NCBI RefSeq assembly: GCF_003606325.2
Contig: NZ_CP031843.2
Coordinates: forward strand, 1,054,001-1,118,000
DNA: 64,000 nucleotides
From: Bartonella kosoyi
GTDB lineage: Bacteria > Pseudomonadota > Alphaproteobacteria > Rhizobiales > Rhizobiaceae
Direction of reading: 5' to 3'
The translations under genes and the position numbers were made by a program. Within the stretch, counting starts at the first letter, position 1, and the number at the start of each line of letters is the position of its first letter. The notes below the pieces were generated by a model. It made no database searches and was not told the origin of the DNA. It saw only the letters and a program-made list of their open reading frames with translations. Shown in pieces: positions 18,802 through 28,951 of this stretch.

Positions 18802-19056
18802 ATGAAAGAGATAATCATTTATACACGCCCCGGTTGTCCTTATTGCACAAAAGCACGTGATTTACTGGACAAAAAAGGTGTAAAATATAAAGATATTGAT
18901 GCTTCCACATCTCTTCGTCAAGAAATGGTACAACGTGCGAATGGGCGGAATACATTTCCACAAATTTTCATAGGTGATTATCACGTTGGTGGTTGTGATG
19001 ATCTTTATGCTTTAGAAGCTGAGGGAAAACTCAATTCTTTATTGCAAGACCTATAA
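18802..19056 (+). CDS. grxC: Glutaredoxin 3
   Basis: A small dithiol glutaredoxin of 84 residues that reduces disulfides with glutathione. It has the CPYC active site (Cys12 and Cys15), a TFPQIFIGDYHVGG segment with the cis-proline, and GGCDDLYALE for glutathione binding. The ATG at 18802 is chosen because GGAGG precedes it at good spacing and the protein then begins at the first beta strand. A longer upstream extension into comF is not conserved. It links to GshA in the same window, which supplies glutathione. Confidence 0.95.
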   Translation: MKEIIIYTRPGCPYCTKARDLLDKKGVKYKDIDASTSLRQEMVQRANGRNTFPQIFIGDYHVGGCDDLYALEAEGKLNSLLQDL

Positions 19057-19076
19057 TTTTTGTAAACGACACACCC

Positions 19077-19820
19077 TTAAGACCGTTTTGCGAGAATGAG
19101 ATAGTTAACATCCATGTCTTTTGAGCGATTCCAGCTGTCATTTAATGGGTTATAAGTAATCCCTATCTCATCAATGACAGTTAGAGCGTTTTTTGATAAG
19201 AAATTTTTAAGTTCTCGAGGTTTTAGGAATTTTTTATAATCATGGGTTCCTTTAGGGAGCCAACGGAGGATATATTCAGCACCTATAATAGCAAGCCCCC
19301 ATGCTTTCCACGTGCGGTTGAGTGTTGCAACAAACATCAACCCTTGTGGTTTCAGCATTTTTGCTGTCGCGTTTATGAAGAGATTAACGTCAGCGACATG
19401 TTCAACAACTTCCATATTAAGGATGATATCAAATTTTTCCCCTTCATGGGCGAGAGCTTCTGCTGTCGTTGTACGATAATCAATTGAAAGGTTACTTTGG
19501 GTAGCATGGATTTTTGCAACTTCAATATTCGTTTGTGCGGCATCAACGCCTACAACGATAGCACCAAGACGTGCCATGGGTTCACATAACAAGCCTCCTC
19601 CACAGCCAATATCAAGAATTTTCAAATTGTCAAAAGGCGTCAGTGAAACAGGGTCACGATTAAACTCTAAACAGATTTTTTCTCTTATGTAAGCAAGGCG
19701 TGTTGGATTAAATTGATGAAGAGGTCGAAATTTTCCTTGCGGATCCCACCATTCTTTAGCAATCCGTGAAAAGTGATCAATTTCACTTTGATCAACAGTT
19801 GTTTGTCTTTCCTCTATCAT
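19077..19820 (-). CDS. ubiG: Ubiquinone biosynthesis O-methyltransferase
   Basis: Carries out both O-methylations in ubiquinone synthesis. The 247-residue protein shows [21 protein letters not shown], the UbiG N-terminal signature, the SAM-binding [19 protein letters not shown] (about 68-86), and [23 protein letters not shown] stands before the ATG at 19820. It is convergent with grxC (20 nt apart) and divergent from lysC, a common rhizobial order. UbiA and a polyprenyl diphosphate synthase elsewhere in the window act in the same pathway. Confidence 0.96.
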   Translation of the reverse strand: MIEERQTTVDQSEIDHFSRIAKEWWDPQGKFRPLHQFNPTRLAYIREKICLEFNRDPVSLTPFDNLKILDIGCGGGLLCEPMARLGAIVVGVDAAQTNIEVAKIHATQSNLSIDYRTTTAEALAHEGEKFDIILNMEVVEHVADVNLFINATAKMLKPQGLMFVATLNRTWKAWGLAIIGAEYILRWLPKGTHDYKKFLKPRELKNFLSKNALTVIDEIGITYNPLNDSWNRSKDMDVNYLILAKRS

Positions 19821-20009
19821 ATTGCCTTCCTTTTATTTTTAATGATCAAGTCCAGAAGATTTTATACAAAGTCAAGAAAAATTAATATAATCATAATGAA
19901 ACTTGCACAAATGATAGATATTCGCTATGTCGAGAAAATGGTTCGTTGATACAGCATCTTATTCTCATTATCGTTTGAGATAAGAGATGTAAAGGTAAGA
20001 GTGTTATTA

Positions 20010-21266
20010 ATGGCGCGCATTGTCATGAAATTTGGTGGAACGTCTGTCGCAAACATTGAATGTATTCATAATGTTGCACGGCACGTCAAAAGAGAGGTTG
20101 ATGCAGGCAATGAGGTTGCTGTTGTTGTCTCTGCGATGGCGGGTAAAACTAATGAACTTGTCCAGTGGACGTGTGAAGCTTCGTCTACACATAGAGATGC
20201 TCGTGAATATGATGTTGTGGTTGCTTCTGGTGAGCAGGTCACTTCAGGTTTGCTGGCTTTGACACTTCAAGCGATGGGGATCAATGCACGGTCCTGGCTT
20301 GGCTGGCAGATCCCTATTCATACAGACAATGCACATGGTCGTGCGCGCATTACTGATATTGATGGCTCTTTTTTAATCAAGTGTTTTCAGGAAGGTCAGG
20401 TTGCCGTTATTGCTGGTTTTCAGGGGTTAGCTCCGGATAATCGAATTTCTACCTTAGGGCGAGGAGGGTCAGATACAAGTGCTGTTGCGATAGCAGCAGC
20501 TGTACAAGCTGATCGCTGTGATATTTATACGGATGTGGATGGTGTTTATACAACGGATCCACGTATAGAACCGAAAGCGCGCCGTTTACCAAAAGTAGCT
20601 TTTGAAGAAATGCTGGAAATGGCTTCTCTTGGGGCAAAAGTTTTACAGGTTCGTTCTGTTGAATTAGCAATGGTTCATAAGGTTCGTACCTTTGTGCGTT
20701 CAAGTTTTGAAGATCCTGATGCATTAGGCATGGAGGATTCAATGAGTTCTTCTGGAACACTTATTTGCGATGAGGATGAAATTGTGGAACAACAAAATGT
20801 TACGGGTATTGCTTTTGCTAAGGATGAAGCACAAATTTCGCTGCGTCGACTTGCTGATCGTCCAGGGATTTCGGCAGCAATTTTTGGTCCCTTGGCTGAA
20901 GAGTGCATTAATGTTGATATGATTGTGCAAAATATTTCTGAAGATGGCTCAAAAACGGATATGACTTTTACAGTACCATCAGCAGATGTAGAAAAAGCCG
21001 TTGCTCTTCTTGAAAAAAATCGCAAAGAAATCGGATTTGATGTTCTCCAATTTGAAAGCGATCTTGCCAAAATATCTGTGATTGGTATTGGAATGCGTAG
21101 CCATGCAGGCGTCGCGGCGACAGCTTTTAAGGCTTTGGCTGAAAAGGGGATTAATATTCAAGCAATCACAACTTCCGAGATTAAGATTTCTGTTTTGATT
21201 GATAGCGCTTATACTGAACTTGCGGTGAGAACATTACATGCTGTTTATGGACTGGATAAGAGTTAA
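20010..21266 (+). CDS. lysC: Aspartokinase
   Basis: Phosphorylates aspartate, the first step towards lysine, threonine, methionine and diaminopimelate. The 418-residue protein has KFGGTSVANIE at the N-terminus (from residue 7), VVVVSAMAGKTNELV-type kinase core (seen as VVSAMAGKTNEL), LGRGGSDTSAVAIAAA and DVDGVYTTDPRI. Two ACT domains follow for feedback control; the second includes AGVAATAFKALAEKGINIQ. The ATG at 20010 (MARIVMKF) fits the family; a GTG at 20001 would add three residues. Monocistronic. Confidence 0.96.
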   Translation: MARIVMKFGGTSVANIECIHNVARHVKREVDAGNEVAVVVSAMAGKTNELVQWTCEASSTHRDAREYDVVVASGEQVTSGLLALTLQAMGINARSWLGWQIPIHTDNAHGRARITDIDGSFLIKCFQEGQVAVIAGFQGLAPDNRISTLGRGGSDTSAVAIAAAVQADRCDIYTDVDGVYTTDPRIEPKARRLPKVAFEEMLEMASLGAKVLQVRSVELAMVHKVRTFVRSSFEDPDALGMEDSMSSSGTLICDEDEIVEQQNVTGIAFAKDEAQISLRRLADRPGISAAIFGPLAEECINVDMIVQNISEDGSKTDMTFTVPSADVEKAVALLEKNRKEIGFDVLQFESDLAKISVIGIGMRSHAGVAATAFKALAEKGINIQAITTSEIKISVLIDSAYTELAVRTLHAVYGLDKS

Positions 21267-21810
21267 GTATTTTTAAACGCTCAATTTCAAGAACATAACG
21301 TTTGAATATATATGAGTGATTTGCTTTATAAGTATAACGCGCACTTATTAATATAAATAAGAATCATTAATACAATAAAATTTTTTCATTGAAGATTTTC
21401 TTATGATGAAGAGGAAAACCGCTTTTGTGCGTATTATAAACAAGATTGGCATAGGAAATAACAACAATTTAAGAGACAACATCATAAAATACCTCTTATA
21501 AATCGTTTAGATATAAGATAAAGGGAAAGGAGAATTGTTTACATAGGGGCTTTGAAGAGAAGAAGAATGCACCATGTATCTGTTATGAAAGGGGGATTTG
21601 TACTTCAGAGTCAACATTATAGAACTTATAGAATTTTCTTTTTATTGGGTTCAAAATTAAAAATATTATCCTAGAAGTCAATAATTTATAAAAATTTCAA
21701 GCTCTCACGCTGAAGGGAAGAATGCTCTTGATATCATACCTCTGATTTGAAGAGATAAAATGCCTTATTTCTAAACAAGAAGATTTTAGATGTAAAATGA
21801 CGTAAATTAT
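21267..21810. other. AT-rich intergenic region
   Basis: About 540 bp between lysC and the broken kinase gene. No gene, RNA or convincing regulatory site was seen. Confidence 0.5.
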
Positions 21811-22485
21811 ATGAATGGAGAGAAAGTGTATCTTAAGAAAGATATTTATAATTCCATGTGGTCTTCGAAGCAATATGCTGGTTCTTTTGTTGCTCTATGC
21901 GGATTTGATGGGAGTGGAAAGACAACTCAAACAAAAGAAATTTCTCGTCATTACTCACAAGAAAAACATATCATACAAACTTTTCAGCCTAGTAATTGGT
22001 ATAGAAATAACCCAGAGGTTAGAAATTATTTAGAGAGTGGAAAACAAATTGATCCATTGCTTTTAGCACTTTTAGCCGCAACAGATAGACGAAAACATAC
22101 GCTTGAAATTATCGAGCCCTCTTTAACTTCATCGAAGAATTTATTAATCAGTGATCGATATGTTTATTCTAGTCTTGCCTATTTCTAGGCTCGAGGGCTT
22201 TCACTTGAAAGTGTGATTAAATTGAATCAATTTATCCCAAGACCTTGTATCACATTTTATCTGCATTTGCCGCCTGCTGCTATTATCGAACGATTACAAA
22301 AAAGGGACGGTTTAGCCTTAAAATACGAAGAAAAATTCTCATTTATTAAAAAAGTTTATGAAGTCTATCAATTTTTGTTAGAAACAGACGAACGATTTAT
22401 CGTCATTGATGGAACCGCCTCTGTTTCTTTAATCCATGATCAAATACGACACCATATAGATAAAGCTTGTTTTAATGATAAATAA
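21811..22485 (+). pseudogene. Thymidylate-kinase-like P-loop kinase interrupted by one in-frame amber codon
   Basis: Reading one frame from 21811 to 22485 gives a dTMP-kinase-like protein of 224 sense codons, broken only by TAG at 22186-22188. The first part has the P-loop GFDGSGKTT (about 31-39) and ends SDRYVYSSLAYF, the kinase DR(Y/H) motif. Directly after the TAG, in the same frame, come ARGLSLESVIKLNQFIPRP and TFYLHLPPAAIIERLQKRD, then the C-terminal helices. Intact relatives often have Gln near this site, so a CAG-to-TAG change is the simplest cause. The start may be ATG 21811, GTG 21826 (behind GGAGAG) or ATG 21856. This seems a second, nonessential tmk-type gene. Translational read-through cannot be excluded. 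Confidence 0.75.
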
Positions 22486-23045
22486 ATACCTATTTTTAAA
22501 ATTTATCTGTGCTCTATTTTCCTTTATGCTCTAGTTTCTATGTGAAATCTAAAGTTTTAAAAGTTAGTCCGCGATAATTTAAGAGTTTTGGAAAAATATT
22601 ATATATCTTAATATGTTAATGAGACGATTTATGATCATTAAACTGCAGCGCATTTTTTTGAAAAGTTTGGAAGAGGGAAGCTATTTGAAAAAATAATTAA
22701 GTTTCTGTTATGATAATGATATTTTCATTCTCTTGAAATACTCATATGGCGATATAAGAACGACTCGTAGAGATCTGCACAAATATATTTGAGTAGAGAG
22801 AATAAGCTAAGGACAGAGGCGATAATAACAGCAACTCTTTTTGAAGTTTAATATTCTTATCTCTGATAAATGAAACAAAAAACAGTTCTTAACGTTTTTA
22901 TGGGGACTTTCAAATTTGCTCCTTTAACCAGAAAGAACATAAGATAAAAATACCTTAACAAGAAGATACCTCCATTTCAAGGACTGTAGGTAAAATCTTG
23001 GTTGTATTAAAAGATCAGTTCAACAAAGCAGATCATCGTTTGATT
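22486..23045. other. AT-rich intergenic region with a possible 34-codon ORF
   Basis: No firm gene was seen. On the minus strand a TTG at 22961 follows a perfect GGAGG site and opens a 34-residue hydrophobic frame to 22857 (starting LLRYFYLMFFLVKG). It may be a tiny membrane peptide or a chance frame. No homology was recognised. Confidence 0.35.
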
Positions 23046-24407
23046 TTATTCGGAACTATGAGAAACGTCTTTATTGCGCTTAATATACATAAATCCATAT
23101 CCAAGACCGATAAGAGCAGATAAACCAGAGCCACAAAGGACACCAATTTTTGCAGCATCAAGCAGGATAATATCTTTAAAGGCAAGCATTGAAACAAAGA
23201 TAGACATTGTAAAGCCAATTCCTGCTAAAAATCCAATCAGTAAAATACCGGTCCATGCCATTTGAGGAGGAAGACGACATAGTCCTGATTTTACGGCTAG
23301 ATAACTAGCAGTGATAATGCCAAGAGGCTTTCCAACAAAAAGACCAATAACAACACCAAGAACAATTAAAAATGATTCATGAGAAGAAAGGTCAAAGTTT
23401 GCAAAACTAACACCAGCATTTGCAAAGGCAAAAACCGGCATGATACCATACGCAACCCATGGATGCAGCGCCTTTTGAACACGCGTTACTGGAGCAATCA
23501 TAGCCCGTTGCCCTTTGCGCATTTTTTTCAAGGCAGTTGAAATATGATGCAGATCTGTTTTTGTGTTTTTTTCTTGGAGAATTTGCATGGCGTTGCTGAG
23601 CATGGTGAGTGGTGCTACAAGAGTGCGTGTAGGAAAAACGGGAGTCATCATACCTAAGACTACACCAGCAAGTGATGGATGAACACCTGTTACCATTAAC
23701 CCCCACCAAATGATTGCACCAGGTAAAATGTACAGCCATGCTGATGCAAGTCCGATCCATTGAAAAAAGAGCACCAGAGCAATACCAGCACCTGCAATCA
23801 ATAAACCACTAGGGTCAATGTTTGTTGAGTAGAAAAAAGCAATAATAAGAACAGCGATAATATCATCAATAATCGCTAATGAGAGAAGAATGACATGAAG
23901 ATTAGAAGGAATTTTTTTCCCAAGAAGAGCCAGAATACCAAGAGCAAAGGCAATATCTGTTGCTGTTGGCACAGCCCAACCGTGGATATGTCCCTCGTTA
24001 AAGTTGAAGATAAAGTAAATAATTGCAGGGACACAAACGCCGCCTATTGCAGCAACAATTGGTAAAATTGCTTGTTTAAAATCGGCAAGAGCACCTTCAT
24101 GAATTTCGCGTCGAATTTCCATTCCTGCGACGAGGAAGAAAATAGTCATAAGGGCATCATTAACCCAGAAATGTAAATCCCATGAAAGAGTGAAATGCCC
24201 CAAATTAAAGCCAAGAGGTGTATGCCAAAAAGATTCATAGAGAGCAGCATATTGCGAATTAGCAAAAATGAGTGCAGAAGCAGCAGCGAGTAAAAGAACA
24301 ATACCACTAAGAGCTTCAATATGGAGAAAACGCTCGATAGCAGAAAGCGCTTGATTGGTGACACGAGAAGCGCGATTAGGCAAGCGATTTGAAGATAAAT
24401 CAGACAT
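23046..24407 (-). CDS. nhaA: Na+/H+ antiporter NhaA
   Basis: Inner-membrane sodium-proton exchanger used for pH and sodium homeostasis. About 453 residues with many hydrophobic helices. Key NhaA segments are VAGMEIRREIHEGAL, PTATDIAFALGILALLGKKIP, LLSLAIIDDIIAVLIIAFFY (the paired Asp residues of the ion site) and VGKPLGI. The ATG at 24407 follows GGAG at good spacing; a TTG at 24419 is in frame but less likely. The N-terminal tail of about 25 residues before the first helix is slightly long but not unusual. Confidence 0.95.
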   Translation of the reverse strand: MSDLSSNRLPNRASRVTNQALSAIERFLHIEALSGIVLLLAAASALIFANSQYAALYESFWHTPLGFNLGHFTLSWDLHFWVNDALMTIFFLVAGMEIRREIHEGALADFKQAILPIVAAIGGVCVPAIIYFIFNFNEGHIHGWAVPTATDIAFALGILALLGKKIPSNLHVILLSLAIIDDIIAVLIIAFFYSTNIDPSGLLIAGAGIALVLFFQWIGLASAWLYILPGAIIWWGLMVTGVHPSLAGVVLGMMTPVFPTRTLVAPLTMLSNAMQILQEKNTKTDLHHISTALKKMRKGQRAMIAPVTRVQKALHPWVAYGIMPVFAFANAGVSFANFDLSSHESFLIVLGVVIGLFVGKPLGIITASYLAVKSGLCRLPPQMAWTGILLIGFLAGIGFTMSIFVSMLAFKDIILLDAAKIGVLCGSGLSALIGLGYGFMYIKRNKDVSHSSE

Positions 24408-24555
24408 GAACAACTCCAACTATCGACACTTTTATGATTCTATATTCTCTGTGTAAGTGACTCTATTATGATGTTTTCTGTATCATATAAAAGCAAAAAG
24501 AGGAATAAAGTTCTTAATTTATAGACAAAATCATCATGTTTAAAGCACAATATAT

Positions 24556-26247
24556 TTAAGGCGATGCTTCATTTTTAATAGCGAGGTCTACTTTGCTTAA
24601 AGCCTTGGATAGATCATTTTGTAGAGCAGATTCGAGATCAACCATTGTGAGCCCCTTATTATCTTTTGCTTTAATTTTAACAATTAATGTTTGTGGATTT
24701 TTAGCAAATTCACCTAAGGAGTTTGAAATTTTTTCTGCCTCATTTTGATTTTTGAGCAACATTTTTGGGGTTTGCGTCATCATTAAATAGAAATCGTCAT
24801 AGAGTTCCTTTTTAAGATCATGTTGGCTGTCATTAAGGTTTTTCGCAAGATAAGAAAAAAGCTTATCAATAAAACCTGCATCCCGATATTGTATATCAAT
24901 TTCATTGATGCCAAGGTTTTGAGAAGCAGCTATCATGACATTTTGTTGACCAGAAAAAAGCTTTTCATCAACATCAATAACCTTAGCCGATATGTTTCCA
25001 GATCCAACATCTTTCATATTGAAAGACATTGCATCAAGAAAGAGCATACGTTTTTTTTCATCGTAAGAAATATCAAGTTTTCCTGAAAAATCAATTTGTT
25101 CAAATCCCATCTTTTTTAAAAGTTCTAAATCTTTTTCATTCATTTTTTTAGGTAAAACGGAAAAGTTATTGAGTGAAAGAAAAAGCTTTTTGGGGATAGG
25201 ATGTTTCCACAAGCTTGGTTTAAGTTGAAATGATTCAAGCGTTGCTTTCAATGGTGGGATATCAATGGTGACATTATCAACTTTGGCATCTGCTGAGGTA
25301 ATGGCGAGCAGTATGTTTAGAAGGAGACCATTTTGTGCTCTTTTTTCTGCGACTTTATTATTCTCTTTTCTTGCATTAAGATAAGCTTTGACCAATTTTT
25401 CAGGCGTTTGTTCAAGCGGTTTCATCTTTAGACCCGATGTTTTAAATTGGCCAAGGAAGAAAGAGCTATTTTTTTCTGCTTCTTCAAAAATATCGACACT
25501 TATATTGTTCAGAGAGATAGGACCTGTAACGGTTTTCCCTTGATTGAGAGCGTTATTTTTTCCGAAAATGATAGAATAGGCATAATTGATGTCAATATCA
25601 TAAGCCTTTATTGTATCACTTTTAGCCATCAGTTGCATCTGTTTATCGCCATTGACTGCGACCGTTTTAAGATCCATATTTTTGATACTAACGGAACGAA
25701 TATGGCCGCCTTTAAAGTCAGAAAGCTGGAAATTCTTGACTTCAACTGTTTCTGTTCGTTTGTTTTTATTTTCTATAGAAAGCTGTATATTAGGCGCACT
25801 TATTGAGGCAAGATCAATACGCATCATTGATTGTAATAGACGTGATGTGATTGTTCTGTCTTTATCTTTTAAGGATACATTTTTAAGAGAAATTTGAGGT
25901 ATTTTTACATGAATATTATTATGTTTTAAATCAACATTATAAAATGTAAAAGTTCCAGGAACAAAAGAAAAAGGAGGACGGGCAGAAATGGCACCAATTT
26001 TCAGTGATGTACCGGCTGGAACGGGGAGTGTAACATTCTTCAAATTGACTTTACCTAGAATGCTGACTTCAGATGTTTCTGCTTTTATGCCACGACGGGC
26101 TATCTCTTGTTTTACAAAACTGTCAAGATAGGGTTTTGCAATATAAAATCCACCAACAACTATAATTGCTAAGATAGCAATAAATCCAATAATGCAAGTG
26201 AGCCAATATTTCAGGTTACTTTGATACCCACTATTAAGCTTGACCAT
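24556..26247 (-). CDS. Inner-membrane-anchored periplasmic protein, AsmA-like architecture
   Basis: A protein of about 563 residues with one N-terminal membrane helix (about 12-38 from this start) and a long region rich in short beta-like repeats (LKNVTLPVPAG, VDNVTIDIPPLKATL). The layout of anchor followed by an all-beta periplasmic domain is like AsmA or DUF945 proteins, but no diagnostic motif lets me name the family. In-frame starts at 26271, 26262 and 26247 are possible; the last precedes MVKLNSGYQ. It is divergent from the SLC13-type permease gene and downstream of nothing obvious. Function is not assigned. Confidence 0.6.
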   Translation of the reverse strand: MVKLNSGYQSNLKYWLTCIIGFIAILAIIVVGGFYIAKPYLDSFVKQEIARRGIKAETSEVSILGKVNLKNVTLPVPAGTSLKIGAISARPPFSFVPGTFTFYNVDLKHNNIHVKIPQISLKNVSLKDKDRTITSRLLQSMMRIDLASISAPNIQLSIENKNKRTETVEVKNFQLSDFKGGHIRSVSIKNMDLKTVAVNGDKQMQLMAKSDTIKAYDIDINYAYSIIFGKNNALNQGKTVTGPISLNNISVDIFEEAEKNSSFFLGQFKTSGLKMKPLEQTPEKLVKAYLNARKENNKVAEKRAQNGLLLNILLAITSADAKVDNVTIDIPPLKATLESFQLKPSLWKHPIPKKLFLSLNNFSVLPKKMNEKDLELLKKMGFEQIDFSGKLDISYDEKKRMLFLDAMSFNMKDVGSGNISAKVIDVDEKLFSGQQNVMIAASQNLGINEIDIQYRDAGFIDKLFSYLAKNLNDSQHDLKKELYDDFYLMMTQTPKMLLKNQNEAEKISNSLGEFAKNPQTLIVKIKAKDNKGLTMVDLESALQNDLSKALSKVDLAIKNEASP

Positions 26248-26271
26248 TCTTTTTTCTTTCATTTTTATCAC

Positions 26272-26618
26272 TCTTTAAAATTGAGAGTGAAGATAAACTC
26301 TTTTAAGCAATGACAAAGGTTAAAATATAGCGTGTACCAGTTTCAACAGTCATCTACCCTCTATATTAGAGTTATTCTCATCTTTTTTGCAATATCACTT
26401 TGTCAATTTTTTATTGATTTTCTTTGGATTGAGCACGTTATAGAAAAGCACGCATAATGAAGGAGAGATAAGTTTACGCGCATCATATTTTTTATCACTT
26501 TAAATTATCATAAAATATTCCTATGTCTGCTTTTATCTTACTGCTGTTTATAGAAATATTTAAAACATATAAAGTTATGTTTTTGTTCATTATAATTTAA
26601 TGGGGAGAGGTAAGTATT
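26272..26618. other. Intergenic region between divergent genes
   Basis: About 350 bp, AT-rich, expected to hold promoters for the anchored periplasmic protein and the permease. No specific motif was recognised. Confidence 0.5.
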
Positions 26619-28391
26619 ATGACAGAAAATCAAATAATGGCCTTTTCGATTATTGGTCTCATGATGGTTGTATTTATTTGGGATCGATTTCGTTATGATC
26701 TTGTCGCTATTTGTACATTACTAATAGCGTGTGCTGTTGGTCTTGTCAGTCCAAAGGAAGCTTTTAGCGGTTTTAGTAATGATATTGTTATTATCGTGGG
26801 AAGTGTGTTTGTTGTCAGTACGGCTGTATCACGCTCTGGTATAATGGAATTTATTATTCAGCGGATATGGCCAGATGTGAAATCGGTGCGCCTTCAATTA
26901 GCTTTTTTGGTTTTTTCTGTTGTCGTTTTATCAATGTTTGTTAAAAATATTGGTGCTTTGGCTATTATGCTCCCGATCGCTTTTCAGTTTGCTCGTCGTT
27001 CTCAGGTTTCTCCTTCTGTCTTTTTGATGCCCATGGCCTTTGGTTCTTTATTGGGGGGGCTTATGACACAGATAGGAACATCTCCCAATGTTGTTATTTC
27101 AGCGATGCAAGAACGTTTAGCAGGAACACCTTTTACGATGTTTGATTTTACACCAGTTGGTGCGGTTATTGCGACGGTTGGTGTCTTATATTTGGTCTGT
27201 TTTTATTGGCTTTTGCCAGTGCGTGTGCGTTCTGGTGGATCATTTGATGATGCCATTGATATTCGTAATTATGTTGTAGAAGTGCATATTCCAATAAATT
27301 CACCCATTGTGGGGAAAAGTATTGTTGATTTGGTTAAGCCATCAAGTGGTGATGTTATGGTGATTCAAATCATCAGAAACAAAGTATCTATTTCGCCACT
27401 ACCGGATTTTGTTTTGTCTGAAAACGATATCGTTTTGTTGGAAGGATCGCATACAGGAATAGATAGTGTGATGAATTCTGCTCGTTTAGAGTTTTCTAAG
27501 GAGCAAACCCTTTCTACAGGGGATAAGGACAGTGACATTGATATTATTGAAGCGGTCATCACGCATAATTCGCTTCTTATTGGCATTAGTGCGAAAGAGT
27601 TTTCCCTTTTTGATCGCTATAATGTCAATTTGCTTGCGTTAAGTCGTCAACATGAAAGGGTGCGGGCAAGACTTGATGATATTGTTTTTCATCTTGGAGA
27701 TGTGATTGTTTTACAAGGACAGGATGCAGTTATTCCAAATTTGTTAAGGGAATTGAAATGTCTACCCCTAGCAAAACGAAATATTGTGTTTGGAAATTTA
27801 CGGCATGGTTTTATATCTCTAGCCATTTTATTTATAGCCATTATTTTTACAGCTTTTCATATTGTTCCAGTTGCTTTTTCTTTCTTTTCTGCAGCCGCTG
27901 CAATGGTTATCTTTCGCGTTTTGCCCGCGCGTGATCTGTATCAGGCATTAGATGGCCCAATATTAGTCCTATTAGCGGCTCTTATTCCCGTGAGTGAAGC
28001 GTTAGAGAAAACGGGATGTACGGATCTCATTGGTCAATGGCTGAGCCAACTGGCAATATTTTTCCCACCATCTGGCGCTTTAGCACTGATGTTGGTGACA
28101 GCCATGTTGGTCACGCCATTTTTAAATAATGCTGCGACAGTTATGATGGTCGCTCCCATCGCGTCAAGTTTTGCTCATTCTCTTCATTATAAGCCTGAAG
28201 CTTTTTTGATGGCTGTTGCAATTGGTGCGGGGTGCGAGTTTCTTACACCTATTGGACATCAAAGCAATATGCTCGTGATGGCGCCAGGAGGATATCGTTT
28301 TAGTGATTATCCGCGTTTGGGGGCTCCCTTAGCGGTATTGATCATTATTGTCGCTGTTCCCATGCTTATGTGGGTTTGGCCATTACAATAG
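26619..28391 (+). CDS. SLC13-family permease with two RCK_C (TrkA-C) domains
   Basis: A 590-residue transporter. Two membrane blocks (about 1-200 and 395-590) flank two soluble RCK_C-type domains (about 205-290 and 305-380). The first block has FSNDIVIIVGSVFVVSTAV and MLPIAFQFARRS with GGLMTQIGTSPNVVIS, a substrate-loop pattern. The second has PFLNNAATVMMVAPIASSFA and GCEFLTPIGHQSNMLVM. This fits the ArsB/NhaD, DASS-like anion permease superfamily. The substrate (sulfate, dicarboxylate or another anion) cannot be read from sequence. GGAGAGG precedes the ATG. Confidence 0.85.
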   Translation: MTENQIMAFSIIGLMMVVFIWDRFRYDLVAICTLLIACAVGLVSPKEAFSGFSNDIVIIVGSVFVVSTAVSRSGIMEFIIQRIWPDVKSVRLQLAFLVFSVVVLSMFVKNIGALAIMLPIAFQFARRSQVSPSVFLMPMAFGSLLGGLMTQIGTSPNVVISAMQERLAGTPFTMFDFTPVGAVIATVGVLYLVCFYWLLPVRVRSGGSFDDAIDIRNYVVEVHIPINSPIVGKSIVDLVKPSSGDVMVIQIIRNKVSISPLPDFVLSENDIVLLEGSHTGIDSVMNSARLEFSKEQTLSTGDKDSDIDIIEAVITHNSLLIGISAKEFSLFDRYNVNLLALSRQHERVRARLDDIVFHLGDVIVLQGQDAVIPNLLRELKCLPLAKRNIVFGNLRHGFISLAILFIAIIFTAFHIVPVAFSFFSAAAAMVIFRVLPARDLYQALDGPILVLLAALIPVSEALEKTGCTDLIGQWLSQLAIFFPPSGALALMLVTAMLVTPFLNNAATVMMVAPIASSFAHSLHYKPEAFLMAVAIGAGCEFLTPIGHQSNMLVMAPGGYRFSDYPRLGAPLAVLIIIVAVPMLMWVWPLQ

Positions 28392-28951
28392 GATGTTTTA
28401 AGGATCGATGACAAAAGGTTGTTAATCGTATGAAGATTAAGTTGAAGGGATATACTTTGTATAAAAATTTCTACTTGAAGCTTGGGGGGGCATATTTTTA
28501 ATAACATTCCAGTATTTTTTCTTCTGGATGAAAATTTGCTTATTTGATTTTAGGCAGCAAAGTTTAGTGATCGTTTTTTATTAAAGAGTTTGCATTTTTC
28601 ATACAACTCTAAAATAAAAGATAAAAAATCAGTCGCTTTTAAGGGCTTTAAAAGATTGTCTTTAACATATATTAATGAAAAAAGAATGGTTCATATTATT
28701 GACAAGCATGCTAGACGATTAAGATCATGATCTTTTTTATAAATTCAAGTTATATAAAAATTATTATGTAAGCAAAAGGATATTTACATCGTTTTTAATT
28801 GATACAGTTGCAAAAGCCACATCGATTAGGATACATGTTGCTTTGAAGTGAATAAACGGAGAAACTTGAAGACTTTTCGTTAATGAGGGCTACCCTCTTT
28901 GTCCATTTATACGTAAAAGATAGAAAGTAAATTTTTTACAAGGTATGTTGT
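28392..28951. other. AT-rich intergenic region
   Basis: About 560 bp without a supported gene. A short 23-codon frame starts near 28431 but has no good ribosome site. The promoter for the yfgM-like/der unit should lie at its right end. Confidence 0.5.

Noticed and set aside
20675..21070. A 131-codon minus-strand frame opposite lysC
   Set aside because: Shadow of the ACT-domain region; Ser/Arg-rich composition typical of antisense reading.
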